Positions 28,464 to 36,279 of a DNA stretch of 64,000 bases are shown in pieces; within the stretch, counting starts at the first letter, position 1, and each line of letters starts with the position of its first letter. Made by a program: the position numbers and the translations under genes. The stretch spans positions 124,001-188,000 of the forward strand of contig NZ_VFPA01000005.1 in NCBI RefSeq assembly GCF_006716445.1, given 5' to 3'. Source of the stretch: Pseudonocardia kunmingensis. GTDB lineage: Bacteria > Actinomycetota > Actinomycetes > Mycobacteriales > Pseudonocardiaceae. Below the pieces are notes generated by a model. It did no database searches and had not been told where the DNA came from. It saw nothing but the letters and a program-made list of their open reading frames with translations.

Positions 28464-30086
28464 GTGAGGGTCGCGGTCGACCCGGGGGCGCGCGACGCGC
28501 CGCCGCGGGTCCGGCGCCTGCACGACGACGGGACGCCGGACGGGCCGGTCGAGGTGCTGGCGGACCTCGGCGGCGTCGCCGCCATCGAGGCGGCATCGGC
28601 ACCACGCTGGGTGCTCGCCCGCCCGCGCAGCTACCGGCGCCTGCTCGCTGCGGGCGTGGAGCTGGGCCGGGCCCACGACGTCGAGCTGGTCGAGGGCCTG
28701 CTCGTGGCCGCGGACGGGCACTTCGGGCAGCCGCACGGCCTCGCCGCCGCCGTCGCCCGGCTCCAGGGCCGCGTCCCCGATCCGGACCCGCCGCTCGCCG
28801 ACGCCGGGCCGCCCGCGCTGTTCGACGCCGGCCCCGCGGCCGACGAGCTGGCCGACGTCGTGGCCGTGCACGCCGCGCAGCAGCGGGCGCTGTCCACGGC
28901 CGGGCCCGGGATGCGGCTGCTCGCCGCCGCGGAGTCCGCAGGCGCGCTCGTCGCCGAGGAGATGACGGCGACCGGGTTGCCGTGGCGCGCCGACGTGCAC
29001 GACCGGCTGCTCGTCGAGCTGCTCGGGCCACGGCCGCTGCCCGGCGGCAGGCCGGCGAAGCTCGCGGCGCTCGCCGCTGCCGTCGACGCCGCGTTCGGGC
29101 GGCCCGTCAACCCCGACTCCCCCGCCGAGGTGCTGCGCGCCTTCGCCCGCGCCGGTCACGAGCTGCAGACCACCCGGTCCTGGGAGATCAAGCGCATCGA
29201 CCACCCGGCCGTGGCCCCGCTGCTGGCCTACAAGGAGCTCGCCCGGCTGCACAGCGCCCACGGGTGGGCGTGGCTGCGCAGCTGGGTGCACGAGGGCCGG
29301 TTCCGCCCGGAGTACGTGGTGGGCGGGGTCGTCTCGGGGCGGTGGGCCACCCGCGGCGGTGGCGCGCTGCAGATCCCCAAGGCCGTGCGCGCGGCCGTCC
29401 GGGCCGACCCCGGCTGGCGGCTCGTGGTGGCGGACGCCGCGCAGCTGGAGCCGCGGGTGCTCGCCGCGCTGTCACGCGACCACGCCCTCGCCCCCGGCGA
29501 GGAGGACCTCTACACCGCGCTCGCCGCGCGGGAGTTCGGCGGCGACCGCGCGAAGGCCAAGCTCGCGCTGCTGTCGGCGATGTACGGGCAGACCTCCGGC
29601 GGTGCCGGGGTCCTGCTGGCCACCCTGCGCCGCCGGTTCCCGGCCGCGATGGCCTACGTGGAGGACGCGGCCCGCGCGGGCGAGGAGGGCAGGCTCGTCC
29701 GGTCGCACCTCGGCCGCACCTGCCCACCCGCGCGGCCGGGCCACGAGCAGCCGGCCGCGGCCCGGGCCCGGGGCCGCTTCACCCGCAACTTCGTCGTGCA
29801 GGCCACCGCCGCCGAGTGGGCGCTCGTGCTGCTCGCCGAGCTGCGCGGCCTGCTGCGCAGCAGCGGCAGCCCGGCCCGCCTGGTGTTCTTCCAGCACGAC
29901 GAGGTGCTGCTGCACACCCCCGCCGAGGCTGCAGAGGACACCGCGGCCGCGGTCCGGGCCGCCGCGACCACGGCCGGGCGACGCCTGTTCGGAGACAGCC
30001 CGGTGCGCTTCCCGATGCAGGTCCGCGTGGTGGACGGCTACGACGATCCCCCTCCGCCGACGAACGGCACTCTCGTCGGTACCTAA
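28464..30086 (+). CDS. Bifunctional 3'-5' exonuclease/family A DNA polymerase-like protein
   Basis: About 540 residues, a compact PolA relative seen in actinobacteria, lacking the 5' nuclease domain. Polymerase motif A is DAAQLEPRVLAAL (about residue 327), motif B KLALLSAMYGQTSGGAG (about 370), motif C FFQHDEVLLH (about 478). The N-terminal region is a divergent exonuclease-like domain whose catalytic acids I could not confirm. Probable role in repair synthesis. GTG 28464 is chosen; upstream in-frame GTGs 28437 and 28455 lie inside the hairpin. The final residues NGTLVGT and the TAA stop come from palindromic repeat copy 2. Confidence 0.82.
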   Translation: MRVAVDPGARDAPPRVRRLHDDGTPDGPVEVLADLGGVAAIEAASAPRWVLARPRSYRRLLAAGVELGRAHDVELVEGLLVAADGHFGQPHGLAAAVARLQGRVPDPDPPLADAGPPALFDAGPAADELADVVAVHAAQQRALSTAGPGMRLLAAAESAGALVAEEMTATGLPWRADVHDRLLVELLGPRPLPGGRPAKLAALAAAVDAAFGRPVNPDSPAEVLRAFARAGHELQTTRSWEIKRIDHPAVAPLLAYKELARLHSAHGWAWLRSWVHEGRFRPEYVVGGVVSGRWATRGGGALQIPKAVRAAVRADPGWRLVVADAAQLEPRVLAALSRDHALAPGEEDLYTALAAREFGGDRAKAKLALLSAMYGQTSGGAGVLLATLRRRFPAAMAYVEDAARAGEEGRLVRSHLGRTCPPARPGHEQPAAARARGRFTRNFVVQATAAEWALVLLAELRGLLRSSGSPARLVFFQHDEVLLHTPAEAAEDTAAAVRAAATTAGRRLFGDSPVRFPMQVRVVDGYDDPPPPTNGTLVGT

Positions 30087-30107
30087 CCGACGAAAGTGCC
30101 GTTCGTC
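30059..30107. repeat. 49-bp dispersed palindromic repeat, copy 2
   Basis: Arms GACGAACGGCACTCTCGTCG plus G (30059-30079) and 30087-30107, one mismatch, loop TACCTAA. It spans the end of the polymerase gene, whose TAA lies in the loop, and reaches the stop of the convergent DUF1579-like gene at 30106. Confidence 0.9.
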
Positions 30108-30531
30108 AGCGCGTGCGGCGGAAGCTCATGTCCATCCAGTGCTCCCACGTCGTGCCGCCGTCGGTGCTGCGCTCCCAGACCGCGGCCATCGACCGGCCGT
30201 GCGGGTCGACGACGAGCCGCGCGCGCTCGGTCGGGCCGGTGAAGAGCCACGCACCCCCGGCGTCCCGGCTCGCCCGCATCAGCGCGGTGCCGCCGTGCCC
30301 GTCGAACGAGCGCATGAGCACCGCCCCGTCGCCGCCGGGCTCCCCGATCACCTCGTGGACCTCGACCTGCGCCTCCCCCATCCGCACCTCGACCGTGTGC
30401 AGCACGAACCGGCGGCCCGGGCCCCACGCGTAGACGTCGGCGCCCGCGATCTCGACGGCGGGCTCGCCCGGGCGCTCCACGGTCCGGCCCGCGGACGACC
30501 AGCTGCCGATCAGCGGCTCCCAGGCGTGCAT
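30106..30531 (-). CDS. DUF1579-like lipocalin-fold protein
   Basis: A 141-residue soluble protein with the pattern GSWSSAGRTVERPG, ADVYAWGPGRRFVLHTV, EVIGEPG, MRSFDGHG and TDGGTTWEHWMDMSFRR, which fits the DUF1579/lipocalin-like beta-barrel family. Ligand unknown. ATG 30531 overlaps the DUF899 stop as TGATG, so it is the last gene of the arsR-SRPBCC-DUF899 operon. Its stop lies at the outer edge of palindromic repeat copy 2. Confidence 0.75.
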   Translation of the reverse strand: MHAWEPLIGSWSSAGRTVERPGEPAVEIAGADVYAWGPGRRFVLHTVEVRMGEAQVEVHEVIGEPGGDGAVLMRSFDGHGGTALMRASRDAGGAWLFTGPTERARLVVDPHGRSMAAVWERSTDGGTTWEHWMDMSFRRTR

Positions 30532-31232
30532 CAGTACTCGTCGTGCAGGCGCCACCACTGGTACGGCGCGCCCTGCGGACGTCCGGCGGGGGTGTCCTCC
30601 CAGGTCTCCTGCCGGCCCAACGGCGTGCGGTCGAGGAAGGACCACACGCTGCCCAGCGCCTCCACCCCGCGCCCCGTCGTGAAGTAGGTGCGGAAGACCC
30701 GGTCGCCGTCGCGCAGGAAGACGCTCAGGCCGAAGCCCTCACCCGTGCCGCAGTCGGCGGCGAAGTCGTTGCCGGCGCTGGAGAGGAACGGGACCTGCCA
30801 GCCCATGCGCTCGCGCAGCGCGGCCAGGTCGCGGTAGGCCGAGCGCGAGACCACGGCCATCGAGGTGTCGCGGGCGTGCAGGTGCGCGAGCTCGCTGATC
30901 TGGTCGGTGAACATGCAGCAGCCCTCGCACCACGGCGGCCCGGGCATGAACTGGTAGACGATCAGCTGGCGGCGGCCCTCGAACAGCTCCAGGAGGGTGC
31001 GCGGCCCGTCGGCGCCCTCGAACGAGTAGGTGCCGAACTCGACCATCGGCATCCGCCTGCGCCGGGCGGCCAGCGCGTCGCCCGCCCGGGTGTGCTCCTT
31101 CTCCGCCGCCCGCAGCTCGGCCGCGGCGACGGACCACTCCTCGGGTGTGACGACCGGCGGCAGCGCGGCCGCCGGGAGCGTGGACATCGGCGCTGCGCTC
31201 ATGGGTGACGTGCTCATGGGTGACGTGCTCAT
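30531..31232 (-). CDS. DUF899 family thioredoxin-like protein
   Basis: A 233-residue protein of the DUF899 family, a thioredoxin-fold group. FGTYSFEGADGPRTLLELF, VYQFMPGPPWCEGCCMFTDQI (cysteine motif CEGCC at the redox position), and FGLSVFLRDGD are diagnostic. The N-terminus consists of pentapeptide units, MSTSP twice then MSAAP and MSTLP, from a tandem DNA repeat that supplies four in-frame ATGs, so the true start is ambiguous. ATG 31232 overlaps the SRPBCC stop (ATGA). Third gene of the ArsR operon. Confidence 0.85.
   Translation of the reverse strand: MSTSPMSTSPMSAAPMSTLPAAALPPVVTPEEWSVAAAELRAAEKEHTRAGDALAARRRRMPMVEFGTYSFEGADGPRTLLELFEGRRQLIVYQFMPGPPWCEGCCMFTDQISELAHLHARDTSMAVVSRSAYRDLAALRERMGWQVPFLSSAGNDFAADCGTGEGFGLSVFLRDGDRVFRTYFTTGRGVEALGSVWSFLDRTPLGRQETWEDTPAGRPQGAPYQWWRLHDEY
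31201..31230. repeat. Tandem 15-bp direct repeat at a start codon
   Basis: ATGGGTGACGTGCTC occurs twice in tandem (31201-31215, 31216-31230). On the minus strand each unit reads ATG AGC ACG TCA CCC, so the repeat multiplies the start codon of the DUF899 gene. Confidence 0.85.
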
Positions 31233-31699
31233 CGGTTCCGCCCTCCGGGATCGGTGACGTGCTCGGTGAGCCGGTCGAAGGCGCTCGACCAGCCCTCGTG
31301 GACTCCGCGCCGGGTCTCCTCGGTGGTGAACCCGGCCTGGTGGAAGGTCATGGCGGTGCGACCGTCCCCGAGGTCGGCCAGCTCGACGGTGACCACCGAC
31401 TCGGAGTCGCCGCCGGGCTCGCGCCAGGTGAGGACGAGGCGCTCGGGCTCGCGCACCTCGAGGTAGAAGCCGCCGGTGGGGAACTCCTGTCCGGTCTCGT
31501 CGACCACCATCGTGGCGCGCCAGGTGCCGCCGGGCCGGACGTCCATCGCGATGGATGCGCGCGGGGTGGAGCAGCCGCGCGGGCCGAACCAGCGGGTGAG
31601 GTGTTCCGGGTCGGTCCAGGCCCGGAACACGAGCTCCCGTGGCGCGTCGAGCTCGCGGACGATCGTGAACTGCCGCGTCGCCCCCTGCGACCCGTTCAC
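31229..31699 (-). CDS. SRPBCC/AHSA1-domain protein
   Basis: A 156-residue START-fold (Aha1-like) protein: FTIVRELDAPRELVFRAWTD, LTRWFGPRGCS, GGTWRATMVVDETG and GVHEGWSSAFDRLTEHV. This family usually binds a hydrophobic ligand and is often encoded next to ArsR-type regulators. GTG 31699 overlaps the ArsR stop as GTGA, and its own stop overlaps the DUF899 start. Compare the fused version at 32131-32889. Confidence 0.9.
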   Translation of the reverse strand: MNGSQGATRQFTIVRELDAPRELVFRAWTDPEHLTRWFGPRGCSTPRASIAMDVRPGGTWRATMVVDETGQEFPTGGFYLEVREPERLVLTWREPGGDSESVVTVELADLGDGRTAMTFHQAGFTTEETRRGVHEGWSSAFDRLTEHVTDPGGRNR

Positions 31700-32028
31700 G
31701 ACCGCTCCCCGTCCTGCAGCGCCCGCAGGTGCTCGTCCAGGCGGTCGAAGCCGCCCTCCCAGAACCGCCGGTAGGTCTGCACCCACCCGGCGACGTCGGC
31801 CAGCGGCGCCGCCTCCAGCCGGCAGGGGCGCCACTGCGCGCTGCGCCCGCGGCTGATCAGCCCGGCGCGTTCCAGCACCTTCAGGTGCTTGGAGACGGCC
31901 GGGAGGCTCATCGCGAACGGCGTGGCGAGCTCGGTGACCGTGGCCTCGCCGCCGGTCAGCCGAGCGAGGATCGCGCGGCGCGTGGGGTCGGCCAGCGCCC
32001 CGAACACGAGGCTCAGCTGATCACTCAT
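31696..32028 (-). CDS. ArsR-family winged-helix regulator
   Basis: A 110-residue winged helix: FGALADPTRRAILARLTGG, VTELATPFAMSLPAVSKHLKVLERAGLI (recognition helix), then YRRFWEGGFDRLDEHLRAL. No metal-binding ELCVCDL motif, so it is probably not an arsenic or metal sensor. First gene of a four-gene operon with GTGA/ATGA/TGATG overlaps. Divergent from a second ArsR module across 102 bp that contain three AACC-N4-GGTT dyads. Confidence 0.92.
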   Translation of the reverse strand: MSDQLSLVFGALADPTRRAILARLTGGEATVTELATPFAMSLPAVSKHLKVLERAGLISRGRSAQWRPCRLEAAPLADVAGWVQTYRRFWEGGFDRLDEHLRALQDGERS

Positions 32029-32037
32029 GCCGTATCA

Positions 32038-32057
32038 AACCTTCCGGTTAATTAACC
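32038..32057. promoter_or_regulatory. ArsR operator 1 with adjoining GGTTAATTAACC palindrome
   Basis: AACC-TTCC-GGTT (32038-32049) overlaps the perfect 12-bp palindrome GGTTAATTAACC (32046-32057), 10 bp upstream of the minus-strand arsR start. The AACC-N4-GGTT core recurs at 32096 and 32125. Confidence 0.55.
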
Positions 32058-32092
32058 TACGAGTTCAGCATAGGCAGGATGTCAAGCGAATG

Positions 32093-32110
32093 CTCAACCG
32101 AAAGGTTGAG
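32093..32110. promoter_or_regulatory. ArsR operator 2
   Basis: CTCAACC-GAAA-GGTTGAG, perfect 7-bp arms with 4-bp centre, in the divergent ArsR promoter. Same arms as operator 3, 29 bp away centre to centre. Confidence 0.7.
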
Positions 32111-32121
32111 GTTCCGCTATC

Positions 32122-32139
32122 CTCAACCTTGTGGTTGAG
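32122..32139. promoter_or_regulatory. ArsR operator 3 overlapping a start codon
   Basis: CTCAACC-TTGT-GGTTGAG, perfect 7-bp arms. The GTG start of the fused ArsR-SRPBCC gene (32131) lies inside it, so binding would directly block its transcription start. Confidence 0.7.
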
Positions 32140-32889
32140 CAACTGGACGCGGTCTTCCACGCGATGGCCGACCCGACGCGGCGCGCGATGGTCCGCAGCC
32201 TCGCCGGTGGCGCACGCACCGTCAGCGAGCTCGCCGCACCGCACCCGATCTCGCTGGCCGCGGCGTCGAAGCACGTCAAGGTGCTGGAGCGGGCCGGACT
32301 GGTGCGACGGACCGTCCACGGCAGGCGCCACGTCTGCCGCCTCGACGCGCGTCCCCTCGCCACCGCCGAGCGGCACCTGCGCTTCTACGAGCAGTTCGCC
32401 GACCGTGCGCCTCGACGCCCTCGACGCCTTCGTCACCCGACCCGAGGAGACCCCGTGTGCACCGTCCCGCACAGCGTCACCGTCGTCCGCACGATCGCCG
32501 CGTCCGCCGAACGCCTCTACGCCGCGTGGACCGAGCCCGCGCAGATGCGCTGCTGGTTCGCCACCGTCGTCGACGCCGACGTGCGCGTCGGCGGGCGCTA
32601 CCGCATCGAGCTGCACGAGGACGACGGCAGCGTCAACGGGTTCACCGGCGAGTACCTGGAGCTGGAGCCACCCGTGCGGCTGGCCTTCACCCTGACCCAC
32701 CACTCGCAGACACCCGAGGACGGCATCAGCGACGAGAAGGTCGTGGTGACCCTCCGCGAGATCGACCCCGCCCGCACCGAGGTGACGGTGGTCAACAGCT
32801 GGGTCGGGCCCGAGTTCGAGCCGTCCTACTACGACGATCTGCGGGGCGGCTGGGAGGAGTGGGTGGCCCGGCTGGAGAAGCTGTTCTAG
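32131..32889 (+). CDS. Fused ArsR regulator-SRPBCC protein
   Basis: One open frame of 252 residues joins an ArsR winged helix (1-92: VFHAMADPTRRAMVRSLAGG, VSELAAPHPISLAAASKHVKVLERAGLVRR, HLRFYEQFAD) to an AHSA1/SRPBCC domain (from about 110: VPHSVTVVRTIAASAERLYA, GGWEEWVARLEKLF). The linker RAPRRPRRLRHPTRGD is in a shifted frame: the expected ArsR ending RLDALDAFVTRPEETP is encoded in frame 2 over 32407-32455, and GTGTGC at 32455 replaces an expected GTGAGC overlap. It looks like two former genes joined by a frameshift and a lost stop. It shares the CTAG stop tetranucleotide with the convergent GDSL gene. Confidence 0.8.
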   Translation: MVEQLDAVFHAMADPTRRAMVRSLAGGARTVSELAAPHPISLAAASKHVKVLERAGLVRRTVHGRRHVCRLDARPLATAERHLRFYEQFADRAPRRPRRLRHPTRGDPVCTVPHSVTVVRTIAASAERLYAAWTEPAQMRCWFATVVDADVRVGGRYRIELHEDDGSVNGFTGEYLELEPPVRLAFTLTHHSQTPEDGISDEKVVVTLREIDPARTEVTVVNSWVGPEFEPSYYDDLRGGWEEWVARLEKLF

Positions 32890-33791
32890 CCGGCGAGCAC
32901 CGCCGTGTCGGTGACCGACTCCGCGACGACCGCGCCGATCCCGGCCATGCCCAGCGCGTTGGGGTGCACCGGCGCGGCGGGGGCCGTGGGCACCAGGCCC
33001 TCGATCCACTTCGTGCCGGGCAGCTGGCACACGTCGTGCCCGATCGACGGCGTGTAGGTGTCGACGAAGTCGACGCCCGCACCGGACGCCTCGTCGCTCA
33101 GCATCGCGTTGAGCGCCTTCTCCACGCCGCGCAGGTAGGCGACGTCGCCGGGGCTGAACGGCACGACCGGGTAGCAGCCGGGGCCCTCGTCGGGCAGGAT
33201 CGCCGGGTAGCCGACGAGCAGCACCCGGGCGTCCGGCGAGCGCTCGGTAATGGCGTCCAGCACCGCCGCGACCTGGGGGGCCGCCTCGTCGATCCGCTGC
33301 GCGAGCTCGTCGGTGCCACCGGAGGTGTAGAAGTCCGCGCACGCGCTGCCCGTGGGCTGCAGCGGCGAGCGCCGGGCGCACTCGCTGATGATGTCGCCGA
33401 AGCCGATGTCGTTGCCGCCGATCGACACGGTGACCAGCTCCGTGTCCGGCCCGAGCGCGTCCAGCTGGGGCGGGTTGACGCCCAGCGGCACGTTCTGCGG
33501 CCCCGTGATGTGCTCGGTGGTGGCGGCGCTGCAGCTGACGTCGCGGAAGTCGGGGATGTCGAGGGTCTCGGCGACCACGGAGGGGTAGTTGCTCGTGGAG
33601 CGCAGGCACCCGACCGGCTCACCGGTCTGGATCGGGATGAGCGGACCCGCCGCGTAGGAGTCACCGAGCGCGACGTAGCTGCGGGGCCCCTGATCTGGTT
33701 CCGCGGCCACGGCCGGGGTGGCCGAACCTGCGGTGACGACGGCGGCGAGCAGGACCGGGGCGGCCCAGCGGGCCCGGGAGCGGCGGCGCAC
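32886..33791 (-). CDS. Secreted SGNH/GDSL-family esterase
   Basis: A 301-residue exported hydrolase. Sec signal peptide at residues 1-29 with hydrophobic core APVLLAAVVTAGSATPAVAA. Block I YVALGDSYAAGP holds the nucleophile Ser, SIGGNDIGFGD is block III (oxyanion Gly/Asn), and VHPNALG is block V with the catalytic His. Several Cys suggest disulfides. It resembles Streptomyces-type extracellular lipases/esterases. Convergent with the fused ArsR-SRPBCC gene, sharing CTAG as both stops. Confidence 0.92.
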   Translation of the reverse strand: MRRRSRARWAAPVLLAAVVTAGSATPAVAAEPDQGPRSYVALGDSYAAGPLIPIQTGEPVGCLRSTSNYPSVVAETLDIPDFRDVSCSAATTEHITGPQNVPLGVNPPQLDALGPDTELVTVSIGGNDIGFGDIISECARRSPLQPTGSACADFYTSGGTDELAQRIDEAAPQVAAVLDAITERSPDARVLLVGYPAILPDEGPGCYPVVPFSPGDVAYLRGVEKALNAMLSDEASGAGVDFVDTYTPSIGHDVCQLPGTKWIEGLVPTAPAAPVHPNALGMAGIGAVVAESVTDTAVLAG

Positions 33792-33854
33792 ACCGGCACA
33801 ACGACGCCCGGCGCCGCGCGATACTCACGAGTACGCGCACCGGACGGGTGAAGA

Positions 33855-36167
33855 TCAGCGGACCGGAGCCTGGACGTGTGGGTGGGCGTCGGCGGGCGGG
33901 GCGGGCCGGGGCACCGCGGGTTCGCGGGCACCCAGCAGCCCCGGCGCCCGCTCGACCACGCTGCGCAGGTTGCGCCGCACCCACACCGGGTTGGCCCCGT
34001 ACTGCGGCGATTTCGTCAGCGACTGCGAGACGTGCACCAGCCACGCGAGCAGGCACAGCAGGCCCGGCTCCAGCAGCGCGCCGCCGAGCAGGCGCTGCGA
34101 GCGGGCGACGAGGTCGTGGGCCGGCGGCGGGGACGCGCTCATCCACCGGACGACGAGGTCGCCCAGCTCCTCCCCGTCGGCGAGGACGCTGGAGAGCATC
34201 AGGAACGTGACGACGTCGAGGGCGGGCAGCGCCCGCGGGTGGGCGTTGCACCAGTCGACGACGGCGACCGCGCGCCCCTCCGGGTCGGTGAGGACGTTCC
34301 CCGGTGTGTAGTCGCCGTGGTACCAGCCGGCCGCCACGCGGCGCCCGCGCAACCCGTCGGCCAGCTCCCGCTCGAGTGCGCGGGCGGGCTCGTGCAGCGG
34401 TCGCGGCAGGCGGTCGAGGACCACGGCCATCGGCTCGTGGACCCAGCGGCGCAGGTCGTCGTCGTCGACGGTGACCACGCTCGACGTGCAGCGGTGCAGC
34501 TCGCTGATCGTGCTGATCGCGCTCGAGGTGAACCGGCGCCTGCGGACGGGGTCGCGCAGGGCGTCGGCGCCGGGCTCTCCGGGGAGCCGCGACTCGACGA
34601 CGTAGGCGCTGCCGTCCACCTCGCCGGTGGCGAGCACGCGCGGCACCAGCACCGACCAGTGGCTGATGCGCGGGTCGGTGTGCAGGCGGGACAGCACCTC
34701 GTTCTGCCAGTGCAGCTCGGCCTGCCCGCGCGCGGTGTCGACGGCCTTGAGCAGCGCGCCCGGCCCCTGCTCGGGGCCGACGCCGACGACCACGGAGGTC
34801 GAGCCGCCCGCCAGCCGCTCGCGCAGCGCCCAGTCCTGCGCGTCGGCGATGCCGCTGTCGACGAACGGGGCGGCGCCGATGCGGCGCAGCAGCACCGCGC
34901 TGCGGGCGGCGTCGATGCGGGTGGCCAGCAACGGGGGCAGCCACGGCGCGGTGGCCACCAGGATGCCGGTGGCGACGCTCGCCTGGGCCACCAGCCAGGC
35001 GAGGCCGACGGCGGTGATCCCCAGCCGGGGCAGGAACAGCCAGGACAGCACGACCACGAGCAGAGCGACCGCTGCGGGCACCCCGACCAGCACGCCCGGG
35101 CGACCGCGCCACCGGGCGGTCCGCACCGTGCTCGCGGTGATGACGTTCGGGATGGCCGACAGCGCCGCCAACGCCAGCGCGAGCCCGCCGGTCTCCGCGT
35201 AGTGCCCGCCGAAGGCCGTGAGCACGAACGGCGCGGCCACCGCGACGAGCACGGCGGTCGGCACCACCACGCGCAGCGAGCGCCGGACCGTCGCCCGCCG
35301 CGCCTCCTCGAACCCCGCGGGGCCGGTCGCGCGGACCGAGCGCCCGACCCCCGCCGTGATCCGGTACAGCGTCCACGCGACGGCCCACACGACGGCGTAG
35401 GCGGCGGCCTGCTCGGCGCCGAGGTGGGCCAGCACGATCACGGGGAGGCCGAACACGGCCACGAGCCAGCAGACGGTCCCGGCGTGCTCGGCCCGCCCGT
35501 GCCGGACCAGGGCGCCCACCGTGATCGGGACGGCGCGGGCCGCGGTCCGCCTGCCGAAGCGCGGCAGCTCGCGCAGCAACAGCCACCCGCTGACCACGAC
35601 GACGGCACCGCCGACCGCCGCGACCGCGGCCGCGGCGATCCCCCCGGGTACGCCGAGGTGCGCCACGACGCCGAGGAGCGCGCCTGCGACGACGGCGACG
35701 AGCACGTCCTGCACGGGTACCGCCCGCGGCCGCCCGGTGCCCGCGAGCACGCGGTCCTGCATCAGGTAGAGCGCCCACAGCGGTGTGGCCACCACGAAGT
35801 AGGCCAGCAGGGGGCCGTGTCCCGCCGCGGCGGCCAGCTCCTCGGCCTCCCACAGCGGCGCCGCGAGCGCGAAGGCCGCGCCGGCCACGGCGGCGAGCGC
35901 GACCGTGGCGGCGTACCCGGCGAGGACGAGGCGCCGCGCGGAGGTGCCTGCCACCGGCAGGAGGTGCTGGAGGGCGCGGGGCAGGTTGAGGTGGGCGGCG
36001 CCGGCGAGCAGCATCGTGGCGCTGAGCGCCACGGCGTTCACGCCCACGGTCCCCGGGTCGAACAGCCGGGTGACCGCGACGCAGACGAGCAACCCCAACC
36101 CGGAGGAGATCACCGAGCCGAGTACCGGGGCGTGCCCGCCGGGGGGAGCGGCGGCGGAGCGCGTCAT
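33855..36167 (-). CDS. MOP-superfamily flippase fused to an APH-type kinase domain
   Basis: A 770-residue two-part protein. Residues 1 to about 430 form 12-14 hydrophobic helices typical of Wzx/MurJ-like lipid-linked sugar flippases (VLGSVISSGLGLLVCVAVTRLFDPGTVG at the start). Residues about 450-740 form an aminoglycoside-phosphotransferase/choline-kinase fold: AYVVESRLPGE, the catalytic YHGDYTPGNVL near 614 and VVDWCN near 636 as the metal-binding Asp. ATG 36167 is chosen because upstream sequence has no relation to either domain. Substrates unknown; a kinase acting on the transported glycan or carrier is one possibility. Confidence 0.85.
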   Translation of the reverse strand: MTRSAAAPPGGHAPVLGSVISSGLGLLVCVAVTRLFDPGTVGVNAVALSATMLLAGAAHLNLPRALQHLLPVAGTSARRLVLAGYAATVALAAVAGAAFALAAPLWEAEELAAAAGHGPLLAYFVVATPLWALYLMQDRVLAGTGRPRAVPVQDVLVAVVAGALLGVVAHLGVPGGIAAAAVAAVGGAVVVVSGWLLLRELPRFGRRTAARAVPITVGALVRHGRAEHAGTVCWLVAVFGLPVIVLAHLGAEQAAAYAVVWAVAWTLYRITAGVGRSVRATGPAGFEEARRATVRRSLRVVVPTAVLVAVAAPFVLTAFGGHYAETGGLALALAALSAIPNVITASTVRTARWRGRPGVLVGVPAAVALLVVVLSWLFLPRLGITAVGLAWLVAQASVATGILVATAPWLPPLLATRIDAARSAVLLRRIGAAPFVDSGIADAQDWALRERLAGGSTSVVVGVGPEQGPGALLKAVDTARGQAELHWQNEVLSRLHTDPRISHWSVLVPRVLATGEVDGSAYVVESRLPGEPGADALRDPVRRRRFTSSAISTISELHRCTSSVVTVDDDDLRRWVHEPMAVVLDRLPRPLHEPARALERELADGLRGRRVAAGWYHGDYTPGNVLTDPEGRAVAVVDWCNAHPRALPALDVVTFLMLSSVLADGEELGDLVVRWMSASPPPAHDLVARSQRLLGGALLEPGLLCLLAWLVHVSQSLTKSPQYGANPVWVRRNLRSVVERAPGLLGAREPAVPRPAPPADAHPHVQAPVR

Positions 36168-36234
36168 GGCGCCGGACTGTAGCAAGCAACTGTCACCCAC
36201 CTGCCGGTGAACTCTCGGGGAACGATTCGGAAGA

Positions 36235-36277
36235 TCCACCTCTACCCGCGCAGCAAGGGCCGTTCCACCTCTACCCG
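36235..36277. repeat. Direct repeat pair upstream of FAD hydroxylase
   Basis: TCCACCTCTACCCG occurs at 36235-36248 and TTCCACCTCTACCCG-type copy at 36264-36277, 29 bp apart, in the 179-bp divergent region between the flippase fusion and the FAD hydroxylase. Could be activator half-sites. Confidence 0.5.
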
Positions 36278-36279
36278 AA

